Assembly (NCBI GenBank): GCA_019614645.1
Contig: JABWDB010000001.1
Span: forward strand, 16,285,501 to 16,349,500
Direction: 5' to 3'
DNA length: 64,000 nucleotides
DNA from: Stratiolaelaps scimitus
Taxonomy: Eukaryota; Arthropoda; Arachnida; Mesostigmata; Laelapidae
Shown one piece after another: positions 25,072 to 37,316 of this stretch. A model generated the notes under the pieces. It was not told where the DNA came from. It ran no database searches and was given only the letters and a program-made list of their open reading frames with translations. Each line of letters opens with the position of its first letter. Within the stretch, counting starts at the first letter, position 1. The translations under genes and the position numbers were made by a program.

Positions 25072-26150
25072 TATATACTCTTGACATGTACGAATGCTCA
25101 CGTGTTATACTTAGCTGCGTATTTTATGGATTGCTCTTCTGTGAGCAACTCGGCACGTCGAGGTTAATTTCTCCGAGAAAGTTGCCTAATTTTACTTTCT
25201 GTTGTCTTTACGTTGGAAAGTGGCACCTTCTATCACGGCTGCCACTGCGCGATCAACGCCCTTCAGAGAATAGGCCAGTTCTTCCTACACCCATTGGATA
25301 GAATGATAGAAGTATTGGCGCTGTTCTGCTTTGCTTTAGTGCAGCGCGCCTGTGCGCCGATGTTCACCACTGCGACGTATGACGAGTTACTCTCCCCTTA
25401 AAGAAATTTACCGTTATTATAATTCTCATTATTGCTGTATTGTTGCTTTTACTTCTGCTGCTGATGAAGGAGATATCGACGATTTCTGTTGAACGACCTT
25501 GCATTTATAACATAATGTGTAACGAGAACACAGATACAGTATGTACAATGTGTGTACGAAGAGAAAGATACAGGGACTTAATTTTTAAGGTATTATTAGA
25601 TTTCACTGTGACTGAAATTGAGAAACATCTCAACGGTATTATTTCGCTTAGCATCGATTGTCTCGCTTCGAATAGCAGCATCTTAGCCAGAATAATCCTC
25701 GCTGATGGCTGGTGGGGCCAGAAGTGTTCGTCAGATGGACCACGCGTGATATGCGCTGATACCCACCTAAGGACAAAACGTACATTGGCTTCATGGACCC
25801 GGCTGTTTTTCCTGTGGAGTTGTAGCTATTGCGGTTAGCTTGAAGAATAAATAGCGTTCACTGATAAAATCGATTTGAATCGACGTCCTCTTAAATCAGC
25901 TTGCTTAGGTTTCGACTAATGCACCGCACCTTCTACGAGATGGATAAACAAAGTCTTACTCATCTGAGCGATTGGCATTTTATAGACGACGATTCATGTT
26001 AAAGCAGACAAACCTCTGTTTGGAGCGGTGAACGTTCAGATCTGCGGTGCCCATTCATTTGTAGAGAGTCACAATGTCTTCTCATAAGGACCGTGGCTTG
26101 GACGGGTACGTCTTTAGCCGTCAAACCGCGGAGTCCTCAGTCCCGCGACC
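20741..26150. other. Intergenic, no gene recognised
   Basis: No frame here shows splice-site support or family similarity. It contains a long TA tract at 25026-25077 and unremarkable AT-balanced sequence. Confidence 0.4.
25026..25077. repeat. (TA)n microsatellite
   Basis: About 26 TA units with one interruption (ATGTAT) in the middle. Confidence 0.95.
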
Positions 26151-26153
26151 TGG

Positions 26154-26225
26154 TGACATATAAGGGAACTTAAGCATTGTAAAAGCTGCACTTCCTTTAA
26201 AAAAACACTCATCCTTCGCCTTTTA
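26154..26225 (+). repeat. Interspersed repeat family A, copy 1 (divergent 3' end)
   Basis: It shares GACATATAAG, then CTTAAGCATTGTAAAA and a diverged GCTGCA/CTCCTTTAA block, with the copies at 26590, 32709 and 43952. Here the terminal CTTTAC units are degraded. It has the same orientation as the other copies. Confidence 0.6.
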
Positions 26226-26589
26226 CATTCATATGTCCGTTGCCGACAAGAGAAGTCTTTGCCTTTTAGTATGCCGGGTCAGAAAAATAGGTAAGTGACT
26301 ATTAGGGCATTTTATGTGTACCTCGCAACTGGAGGAGACACGTAGACGCACGGGTTCGAATACTACATAATTTGGCTAATATAATATCAACGCTTCGAAT
26401 TTGACAAGCGTCACCGATTCCAGCTCATAATCTGTGTCACAGATCGATAATCCGAGGAACATAAATCTCCCAGTTCCCGCGTTTATTCTCTTTGCAATCG
26501 CCATGTGTTTTTTCTATATTTGACTTATATTCTTTATTTGAACTATAGAACATACAATTGCACATTTCTACAAACACAGGATCATCGCC

Positions 26590-26667
26590 TTACATATAAG
26601 AGAGCTTAAGCATTGTAAAAATTGCAGCTCCTTTAATAAACCAATAAAACCTTTACCTTTACCTTTC
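26590..26667 (+). repeat. Interspersed repeat family A, copy 2, with CTTTAC-rich tail
   Basis: The core is GAGAGCTTAAGCATTG, then an A-run, then TTGCAGCTCCTTTAATAAAC, then ACCTTTACCTTTACCTTT. This is the best-preserved tail of the four copies. The 3' tandem units and AATAAA-like box resemble the end of a retroposon, such as a SINE or a LINE 3' end. Confidence 0.75.
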
Positions 26668-28009
26668 ACACTGCATCCCTCCCCATCGTATGGGTATAAC
26701 TATCTGACAGTTCGAGGTGCCAATGACATCACATGAGAGACGGAGACCCGCCGTGTAGCAACGGCCAGAATCGAAGAGCAACGAACAGTAGTTTCGACAG
26801 AGGTGTGAAAATCAGCGCTCAACAGCCGACTGTGGGATGATTGGTCTCGGCGCTGCCACATTATTCGTGGCCTACCCAGCGGCAGCGTCGGTATATCCCT
26901 CTATTGGTGCGATGTCCAAAGCCGACGCAGGAACGATTCGTCAGCGACACAGTTCCAACGCGCGCCGTTCGATGACGCCGACAGTAAGCGGCCGACAGTG
27001 GAACGGAGCTTGTCCGTTCTTTCTCCAGAATGGCACAGTGACTATTTAGTGTTTCTATTTGGATTTCGGCCAAAACCGTACGGGAATGCCCGCTGGCTAA
27101 CTCAGTACCGATGCCGCATGTCCTGTTGCTCCCTGTTGGCCCACTGTTACATCACAGTTCTTCGAACCCTAAACAGTACTCTACTGGTGCTGGTGGTTAG
27201 CGGTGTGGTGAAAGTCGGCCTCGTAAGGATGATTCAATAAAATCACCTCGTCAAATCATCGTCAGTCATTCGGATATATGTACTTGTATGCTATCTGTAT
27301 CCAACTCGCATTGTCTGCGGACACGCCAATAAGGCAAGCTTACCACTCCCAGTACTCTGTTCGCTACGGTTGTTAACAGCGGGTTCGTCGAGCGATGGCA
27401 GCTTGTGTGAGATCGCTCCATCGTCATAATGATGGCAGGTCTTCTCTGATCGATTGCCTACGAACCGCAACGTAACGTGGACTGTATGCTGTGACGTCTG
27501 GGTCAATGGAGATTTCCGACGGGGTTACCATAGATACTACCAGGATAACGATTCACATGAAACTCAGCCATTCGTAATTCGATGATTCAGAGCCGAGGAT
27601 AAAAACAAAAACAAGCCACATCTACTCGATGACTTCACGGCGTAAGGGCAGAAGCAACAGCTGAATAGGACGTGCCAGTGGAAGACCACCGTCTTAAGTG
27701 TTGTCACATCAAACCTCATTTTACAGCTCATTCACGAAATTCACGTAGCAAGGCAAAACGACCACGAGGCGCCAGAGCAATACCCCCTACGACCGTTGGC
27801 GTTTTTGTGTGCACCGAAACTTTCATTTATTTGTTTTGGATACCAGTTATTCAAACACGACGACACATAATAACGACCAACTATAATGCAGCTGATACGG
27901 CCGTCGTGTGTGCCGGCAGTACTATTATTATTATTACTATGATTATGAAAGTGAGTGTGTTCAGAGAAGATGAATCATTGATCGTATCGATGGTCGCGGC
28001 TCCGAGAGA

Positions 28010-28046
28010 GGGAGGGAGAGAGATAGAGAGAGAGAAAGAAAGAAAT
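28010..28046. repeat. GA-rich simple repeat
   Basis: A run of GAGAGA/GAAA units on the plus strand. Nothing else is recognisable in 26.7-32.7 kb except TA tracts (28482-28502, 29168-29204 and 31764-31802). Confidence 0.85.
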
Positions 28047-29165
28047 AATCCAAGTTGTGTACTCTTCAAATTTTCTGTTTACAATATTTCTGTACGCGAA
28101 TGCTTCTTGCTGCGCAGATACGATAAATAGCAGTGATACCCGTACGTCTGCCGGACTGCGTTTGTCAATACCTCAGTGTAGTTGACCGAGCTCTGTTCCC
28201 GACCTCGCTCAAGGGAAATGATAATGACCATCTCATCTCGTCGCCTTGAATCGTTTTGAATATTTTGATTTGTCGGTGGCTGATCCACGCGACACCGAAC
28301 GTCGAAGAGGAGCGATAATCTCATGATGAGGCTCACAGAGACGCACGGCGAAACAATTATTTCTCCCTATGAGATAGTGGGTTAGCTAGCAATTTCACTA
28401 TGTCGCCGTCGTCCGCGTTGGGGGATTGCCCCTTTTTTGCAATTCTGACATCCACACAGGAGCTCTGCGTGAGAATTAACAGCATATATATATATATATA
28501 TGTATGCACTTTGGTAATCTATAATTTGGCTCGGCTCAGATAATTTTGATTCTGCGCAGTCAGTAAGAGATGCAGTACGTGGCGACTAGTTTATTTTTGA
28601 GGTACACGCGAAGCCGTCCTACGATAGTGTCGATCTTTGATTGTATGAATATACTTTTTTATTATACTAGTACAATCTAGGAGGCTGGGGGGGGGGTATG
28701 CGATATTTCGTTGATAGAGACACATTCATCTATTTGTCGTTTATATAATATGGTGATTTTGATAAAAGTGACAATGTTATATATTATAATAATAGAAAAT
28801 GTCATTATGCAAAACATGACAAGCTCACGTGTAATAATCATTGATGTACTAGATACAGTACATCGAAAGGTACCTCTACAGTTCAAAGGTAACAGGTATT
28901 AAACAGCGTAATACAATTAGCAAAATTACTTCCAATCTGCTTTCGTTAAATGTATGGATGTCTCATTGTAGAGTACGATAAACATAGACTGATTCCTCGA
29001 AGAGAGTCTCATATTCAAGTAAATATGATAGACGACTTCGAACCATAGAAGTCAGATCGAGAACTTATCTAAACCCGCACACGACAAACCGAAACGCTGA
29101 TTGCATTTGCGCTTATTTTAATTGATGAAACTGACCAAAAGTGGAATATCATAAACACTCATATT

Positions 29166-29167
<2 letters not shown>

Positions 29168-29204
<37 letters not shown>
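29168..29204. repeat. (TA)n microsatellite
   Basis: About 18 TA units. Confidence 0.95.
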
Positions 29205-29207
<3 letters not shown>

Positions 29208-32200
29208 CACATGTATACATTCAGTTCATATTATTGTGTCTCTTCATATATATTATGATGAATGACGAATTTGCGGGTATGTGTCAGGCCAATGCCGTCG
29301 TAGTCCCGAGGGAGGCGATGCTATTGCCTCTTTGCACAGCAAGAGCAGAGAAGCGCCACAGGAAGAAGAGTCCCTTCGAGACAATTGACAGTGAGATGGC
29401 CGATGATGCAGCCTAAGGTTTCGGAGGCAAGGGGGTAACAGAGGTGAGGAGTCGTCTGGAGTGCGCCGTACTTCTATTGACCTGCTCCGCACAGGTGTCC
29501 TACTCTGTCACCGGGAGTGGGAAGTAAATACATAATCCAACCAACGGCTATATAAGTCATCGTGTTTCGGGCTTCCTATTAGTTGGGTTTCCCTCAATTC
29601 GGTTTTATGCAAATTTTGTAAATTTGCTCGGACATTCGACGGGAGACATGCTCGTCCTGGAATGCTATGAATCCCCAACTGATGACATGTTGATGAGTTC
29701 CAATTGGCAATAGCGGATTATGCGGCATATACACTTCCGGGAAAAAATAGTAGATCCTATCAAAAACAGGTTTTTATATAAATACATCGTTGCTGAGATC
29801 TCAACTGAACAAGACAATAATGGCACAGACAGAAACTACTAGTTTACCTAGAAATGACTGTCTATGAATGCCGACATAAAATGAATGTAGCGATGTTGAC
29901 CGATTGTCACTTACGACGAACAACCGCGGTGGCTAAGCGATGAAAATAGTGATATTTGCAAGTGTGATTACTTGTTTGCCTGTTGTCTCACCAGTCCAAA
30001 TCTGGTAAGGGGTATACCACAATGACAAACGGTAGCTAACCAAGCTGGACTTAACCAAAAACACAGCCTACATATGAAATGATTACCGGGTTCTGACGGA
30101 GTTGTCCTGACAACGGAATACTGAAGAGACTTAATTTCAAACACGTATTTTGCTAAATATCCCTTGCGATTAAAATCGTTTACACTTGAGATAATGTTAC
30201 GTGCACTGATGTAACCAGTGACAAATCGAGAGGAATATATGTATAATCGACTGAAGCCTCAAAACACCCTAGAATGCCACTGCCTTCTGGAAATGAACGC
30301 GTATTACAAACGCGTGCTTATTGAATAATACCGAATTAAACCGGATAAAACCGTATTAATTGTATTAACGAATGAGGGAAACGAGGGTCACTTGTAACGT
30401 TTTTTTTAGATCGTATTTATTTACATTCCGTATGATTCGCGTGGGGGAGTCGTACGTGCTCGGATGAAGGATGTGGCGGTGAATTTCAGATTTCGCATAG
30501 AGCTGAACATTGAGAACAGCTAGATCTTATGGACGTGGCGGACGTCCTGCTTTGCTGATGTCACTGTGACGACCTTTTCTTTTTTTATCAATGATATATA
30601 TTATATCAGTCGAGCGACAACTCTCCACGAGAAATGACTGTGCCGCTTTGCACTGAGCTATAATCCAACTTCTCCATGATGCGTGCTTGAGAAATCGCAG
30701 TGCTTCATCGAAACCCAGCATGAAGAGAAATCTCATACAATCAGCGTTATATATTTGTTCATATTTAAGAGTCCACCGTGCATTCATGTGCGCGCTTTCA
30801 GATTAGCATAAACAATGTGTTGTTACATCACAAACTGGTGTCTCCTTGCCTAACCCAGGTTCACGCCTGGGTTTTCGCGAATGTCTTTGAGTGCTGTTCG
30901 TCTTATTTACTTACCTTGATATTTCCACCGAAAGTTCGAAATTTCGTTCACTTCCATTTTTCAACGAACACAAACAACCTTGTCACGTTTTGCGGGCAAT
31001 CTCGAAACGTCTTTAACGATACTTATAACTTTCCTTAGCTTGACACAAGAAGATTATGGTCGATACGACATGTCTGGGAAAATCAGCTTCGTGTGATAAA
31101 AATGTGGGAAGCTTAGCCGAAAAAAAAATTGCAAACTTGAGAAAAGGTCATCTTTTTTTTGGGTCGTTATTTGCACAAGTATTGAGAATTTGTGAAACAT
31201 CCAATTTGAAAGTCGAATCAATTTTAATCAAGAATAGCAAAAATGCACTTTCGTAACAATTAGTTTGTGTATTTATGTTTTTTGTCATTCTAACGAATTG
31301 TGAGAATCAAGTATCAATGTGAGAGTTTCGTATATATTTCAAAATCAACGCAGATAGCCTCAGACTCGTTTAAACACGTTGGCAGTTAGGTCTAGTTATA
31401 ACTTGAGATCACGGTATCACCGCAATGGGGTCACGGGTACTTGAAAGGTTACGGGTTAATTGCAATGCTAAGGCAAAATAGTGAACGGTACTGAGGTGAC
31501 TGAATGAGGAAAACAACGGAGTGGATTAGTTAAAATAAGCTAACGGGAAATCTGCAACGGTATAATTACAACGGAACAACAATGATAACTGCAGCAAACT
31601 AACACGATTTGTGGTACAGGCCAATTGGAGAGCAAAATTATAGCTTTAAACTGATTAGAACTGAAAAATGTAGTGAGGTACCTAACCCCAGTATTCTAAC
31701 CATACACGATGCCCTGTACCTCTATTTCCAGTGCCTAACCTAACCCGAATTCAGACCGAATCAGTATATATATATCGGGATCAGATATATATATATATAT
31801 ATGGACATGGACATGCTATATTTGTATATACATATAATATGCGCTCAGAGGTAGCCGGTGTCTTGTGGACATGAGACGCGTACACGGCTTTTACAACAGC
31901 ACCATCTGCTTCCGCCTACTTCAATAAAAAAACACCACAAAACTGTATCTCGCTGTGGTACTTTGAAATTTTGCAGCCCTGTTTACAGCCTGCGCCGCCG
32001 AACGAAGTGATGCAGAGAGGACACCGTTGAAAATAGATCCGGAATTAGTTTCGTTACGAATACGCGCTGTGCCAGTTTCGTTCGTTATTTTCGGAAAATA
32101 CTCTGCTTTCTTGGTGGACAGTGGTAACGTGAACCGGATGTCTGGCATGCGTTTGCTTCAGCAGCGTCTGACACCATGTACTCACACAATATTGCTTGAG

Positions 32201-32708
32201 TGACGTCATATTGCATCGGCGACCACTATCATCGTTTACAATGAAACCCCGGAGAATTCTTGTCCCGAAATTCTTCCGAAATCACAAAATTAATGAGAAA
32301 TGTGTCCCCCAGATCGGCGATAACACATAAGGCAAGTACACTCATGGGGACACAAAGTTAACATAATTTGTTGTAACGGTACGGACGTTGCAATAGTTAA
32401 CTCGACGCTGTCGATTAGCCGAAAACGAGCCGCTTTTGAGAGGCACTTGAGGGCGGAAGAAATTCGCTGACGACAACAGTGCTACTCATTTCGAGTGTTC
32501 CCTTCCGTTTGAAAATGAAACTGTTCAACTACCACGTCCAGAAATCGGAGTCGGAAAAGGTACTTTTTTTCTATAAGCGAAAGGTTGAAGGCTAAAATCC
32601 ATTGCCGGGCTCCCGGGCTAGGGAGTGCTTTCGGCATTTCTTCACAGGACGGACCCCTTTTGAAAGCGAGTGTGCAACGGTGGGATCGAACCCGTGCATC
32701 TACGTATA

Positions 32709-32757
32709 TCTTAAGCATTGCAAAATTGCAGCTCCTTCAATAAACCTTTACCTTTAC
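32709..32757 (+). repeat. Interspersed repeat family A, copy 3
   Basis: It matches copy 4 almost exactly: CTTAAGCATTGCAAAATTGC, AGCTCCTTCAATAAACC, then TTTACCTTTAC. Just upstream (32681-32693) is GGGATCGAACCC, which on either strand resembles a degenerate tRNA B box. Confidence 0.75.
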
Positions 32758-34547
32758 GTGTCTCCTCTGATTGCGCGGCTCACACGAGTCCAACACGCGA
32801 CCGAGCTCGACAGTGGAAATGACCCTGCGAACGTCCAAGTGCCTGGAGTGCGGTTGAAGAACAAAGTCTAGTCCAATCGGAGACAGATGGAATATCTGGT
32901 TGCCGAGCCTACAGTGCTGCTGGTCCATGCCCGCCACGAACATGTATACAATTTGTATCAATAGCGGAAGGTACTTACAATAGTACCGGTATAAGAATAA
33001 TTAGCGATTTGCCAGAAAGCCAATTGCTCAGCTCTGTTTACCTAAAGGCCGAAAAAGCAAGAGCTGAAAGCCAATGACAAAGCATATTTTATTTTTTCAT
33101 TTTTTATTTTATTTGTTTTTATTTTATTTTTATATTTTATCGAGAATTAAAGCATATTATATTGCAGTTCTGAAAATAAACTTGATTTTGAAAAAAAAGC
33201 GTGCCGCCGATTACCTGAGCGTCTTCTCCGACGGCCTATTGGCTTATTATGCCCGAAATTCGAAGTACTGTAATCCGTGTCGAAAAACGAAAACCCATTT
33301 TGCCGCACTGACCAAGAAAATCTAGAAAGATTACTTAACCTAATGTTTAGTGCAAAGATTCTCTTTAGATTTCCAAAGCGGCAATCAATTTTTACTGTAG
33401 TCACGCTTAAGGTCTGGGAACGTGGGACATCCTCGTTTTAAATATTAAATTGAGCGTATATTGAAAAGGCTATCCTTAAATGTATTTCACGTTCCGTGGG
33501 TACACGTGTTGCTCACTTTTGTAATTAGATAAATATGTTATTTTAATGTTACACGCATTCTATAATAATCGAATTATCCTAGAATACACACAGCAAATTG
33601 AAGTGGCTCCTAAATATGAGTTACGATTAGCCAACCGACTAACGATTAGATGTTATGTAGTGGAATAGATTACTAATTGGAACATTGGCGAATTGTAATT
33701 CGTATGGTCCGGCTTCAAAAACGGAAGCAAAACTGCTATGCGAATCGTCCATGTTATAGAAAGGTAGAGGCGGAAGACAATAAAGTGGACCTCTCCACGA
33801 TGTCATCAGCCGATGTCACTTGTTTTGTGGCACTTGGCGCAAGGTGACGAATTGTTATGGGCAATACTTACGGCATACCGCCAGATCGAAGATGCCAGAA
33901 CACTCGTCATGACTTCCCATATCGTCATTGTGCGAGCGATTATTAAATAGGTCCAGCCGGTGATCTTGCTGGCGCTTGTGAAGTTTTGTATTTAAATACT
34001 TCAAATACGGTGGCACTTGTCAACATTGTTGAAATATCGAGGTGAAAATCCAAGTTAAATTCCAAATGCTTATTGTCTAGTACTCGCGTTGAGCTTTAAT
34101 GATTGCGTAACTTAATGTAGACACATTCACTGGAAGGAGCTCAAAGTAGATACGAGATCAGTGTGCAAATTGTCCGGAAATGCACAACTCTAACATGGCC
34201 ACTTTGAGTAATGCATATTTTTTACGTTTAAATACATGGACCATAAGAGTATAGCAGAAAATATACCCGAGAAGATTGGAGGTAATTTATCTCGAAAGTT
34301 ACCTGAGTTTCACCATTACCACCTGTCCATACCCGAATACGTAGAGCCTACCAGAGCGCTATAAGCACAGACAGGCAGGAGTTCACGTAGCTGCGATTAC
34401 ATGAAATTATTTACAAAGAGAAAAACCCACGTACTAGAGCCGCGTAAAAGCAAAATGCCACTTGTATGAAACAGTTTGTCTATCATGTGGAGAATGAAGA
34501 GTCAATATATCTGTGATCATAATTTTGAAATTGCCATAGACAGTATA

Positions 34548-34731
34548 TAGATATCGACTACAGTCTTGATATTGATTTTAACTATAATCTTGATATTGAT
34601 ATTAACTATAATCTTAATATCGATATTAACTATAATCTTAATATAGATCTTAACTATTGTTTTACTATAAATCTTAGCTATAATTTTAATATAAATCTTA
34701 ACTATATTCTTAATATAGATATTAACTAGAA
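34548..34731. repeat. AT-rich minisatellite, about 24-bp unit
   Basis: Between seven and eight degenerate units of about 24 bp, of the form TTAACTATAATC + TTGATATTGAT. The last units are the most diverged. On the minus strand it reads as an 8-residue Ile/Lys repeat, which explains the ORF there. Confidence 0.85.
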
Positions 34732-36255
34732 CACTTGAAAATGATAACCAATTTCTGCTAGTCGCCATTGTGGCCGAGTTTGACTTTGCGAAATCTCAGT
34801 TTCGAAATCGTTCACCGAAAGGGGATCAATGGAAGCCCTGTGTCGATTCGATGTCGTGTCTTTGGGAAATCGGCGCCTTTGGTAGCATGCGGAATGCTCA
34901 GAGAATGACTAAGGCCAGCGCCTCAAGTAGGAAAATATTGGCTCGAGCTAGAAACTGGATGATGAAATAACGGACCAAGAAAAAAAACAACCGTATTTTC
35001 AAGGCGGTTTGTAACGTCTGTGTCTTCATCCGATGCCACATGGAAATGCGGGAGTCGTATCCCCTGGGTGCTACTCAGGGCTACGATCTTCGTACACATA
35101 TACGACCTACCCAAAAGAGCAAAGTTAAAAAACACTGCGATCTAATACCGAGTCTTTTTGCACCCGGGTGTTGGGGACACTGTTAACGCAGTTCGTAGGG
35201 GTAGCAAACACCGCATAAAAGCGCAATTGTCTATTAATCTACAATACGAAGCAGTCACCTACATTTGATGATTTACAAACGGACCACGCTTGATTCACTC
35301 CGGAGTAGGCCAAAAGGTATTTGGTTATTTCTCCAATGATTTTTGGTACGATGAATCTACTTCTGTGTATCAAAACACTTTTTTTTCTTATGAGGAAAGA
35401 CGGCACCCAAGTGTATTGCCCATAAATAAATTCAATCCAATTAATATTTTCAGTGTGAGCTACACAAGTGTCTTACGTCCCCAAGGCACTAATTGCCAGT
35501 ATGCTAATTAGTTAGGAATGACCAACCAAACGTCACAGTAATTTGTGGTTTTGGCTTGACGCACTGCAAGACCTGATTCGCGGGGCTGTTTGTTAAAGGG
35601 TCGCGTTAAAGCTGTGGCATCCCGGACAATGAATCAATTATAAATAATTTTTCTACGCCATTCAAGAATCAAAACAACGGACACCTAGTACCCTACAGGG
35701 GCTTTGCCATTCGAACCAACTTTCCGGTTCACGTTGTCTGACGTCATAGCACGATCAGGGGTGATTGCGACATGTTGGCTAGTTTTCTGACAAGTTTCAC
35801 AAATGAGATCGACAAATGTCTGAACCGTTTTATCTAACACCGTAGATCCTTTCGTTGGTTCCAACACCCCCCATTAACCTGACTACTTTTCGACCAGCCA
35901 ATGGCCGCAGATAATCGAAATCACTGATATGACGACTAATCAAACACTTATAGCAAACAGGCGCCACTATCAATGACATCACGCAGCGTAATTATAATAA
36001 TAATGATGATGATAATTATTATTATAGATCATTCATTAAACGCAACAAAGCATATTCCATATCACAACAAATCAAGGGAAAGCGCAACGGCTGAAATTCG
36101 TCACCGAAAATTCCCCCACAACAAGGTGGGAACTAAATTCCGTTTACATAATGTTACTGATAGGTAGAATATGTTTACTTAAGCTGATCCTACGTAACTA
36201 CTCAATGGGCAAATGTTGAGAACGTGTATATTTAGGGAATCACTAAGCGTCTGCT

Positions 36256-36330
36256 GGGAATCGAACCCGGAACCTTGGATTTGACAGCCGGATTTGCCAT
36301 CCTGCTCATCCTGCAGTCGAGGCGAACCAA
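36256..36330 (-). repeat. tRNA-like sequence, degenerate (tRNA pseudogene or SINE head)
   Basis: On the minus strand GGGTTCGATTCCCAGCAGACGC contains a near-perfect RNA polymerase III B box, and GAGCAGGATGG about 50 nt upstream resembles an A box. The acceptor stem and anticodon stem do not pair, so it is not a functional tRNA. Confidence 0.35.
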
Positions 36331-37254
36331 AGCGAATCGTCTCCGCGATCTGGACAAATAAAAAGACAATACATAATCGGTAAGAACGCTTGTTCCGTAG
36401 AATTATATTTTTGTTGCAATGTTTAGCAACAAATGGTTAAAGATGGTTTTCAGCGCTTTACTAGTTTCGTGACACCAGCAGTGATATAACGTGTCTGTAA
36501 GTGATGACGGAATTGTTGGGGACAAATTCTGTATATATGTAGAACAACGAGCGGACGGATAGGTCACACTACCTTTGACTGATTGAAGGCTTACAATAAG
36601 ATACACGTGTTAATATATATATATATATATATATAACAAGCTTTAGTATACACAGCTGTTTTCCAACAGAAGCCCGAATTTTATGTTAAATTTTCTAAAA
36701 GTAGAATCCTCTAAAACCTTATACTTGTATTCATTAAAATTTGGAAGGACTGCTTAAGAAACCTGTTTAACCAACTGAACATGACGGATGAGAAGAACAA
36801 TAGCTTAGTGCACATATTTGCGTGTACGAAATAGCACTAATTAACATACATCCTATGGGATTTCACCCGGGTTATCTACGGTTAAGATGCGCTCGTTTAA
36901 TAATTTTGCTCGTCTGAACATCGGCTTATCGACCACATCGTGTCTCGGTTAGATGCAAGTTGACAAGACCTGGTTCTTTGAGAATGTTCATCTGCGAGGA
37001 GATGCCGACACGAAACACTTTGTTGCAAATTAAACAAACACCGAACATTAATCATTTCTCTAGAGGATCGTGAGTTATTAGGCGCACTCTATTTGACGCA
37101 ATTCACATAGTATATAGGATCTCAAAACAGGTCTCCACAAATGGATTGACCTTACCGTACCTCAATGCTTACAATGCCGTCGACAAGGGAGAAAAAGTTG
37201 TGCAATTAACAAATCGCTTTTGTTCCGCTCGGAAGCTGTCTTTTGTACATCACC

Positions 37255-37257
<3 letters not shown>

Positions 37258-37310
<53 letters not shown>
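37258..37310. repeat. (TA)n microsatellite
   Basis: About 26 TA units, followed by TTATATTATA. Confidence 0.95.

Positions 37311-37316
<6 letters not shown>

Noticed and set aside
36256..36330. Functional tRNA gene on the minus strand
   Set aside because: The B box is good, but the acceptor and anticodon stems cannot be paired and the T stem has a mismatch.
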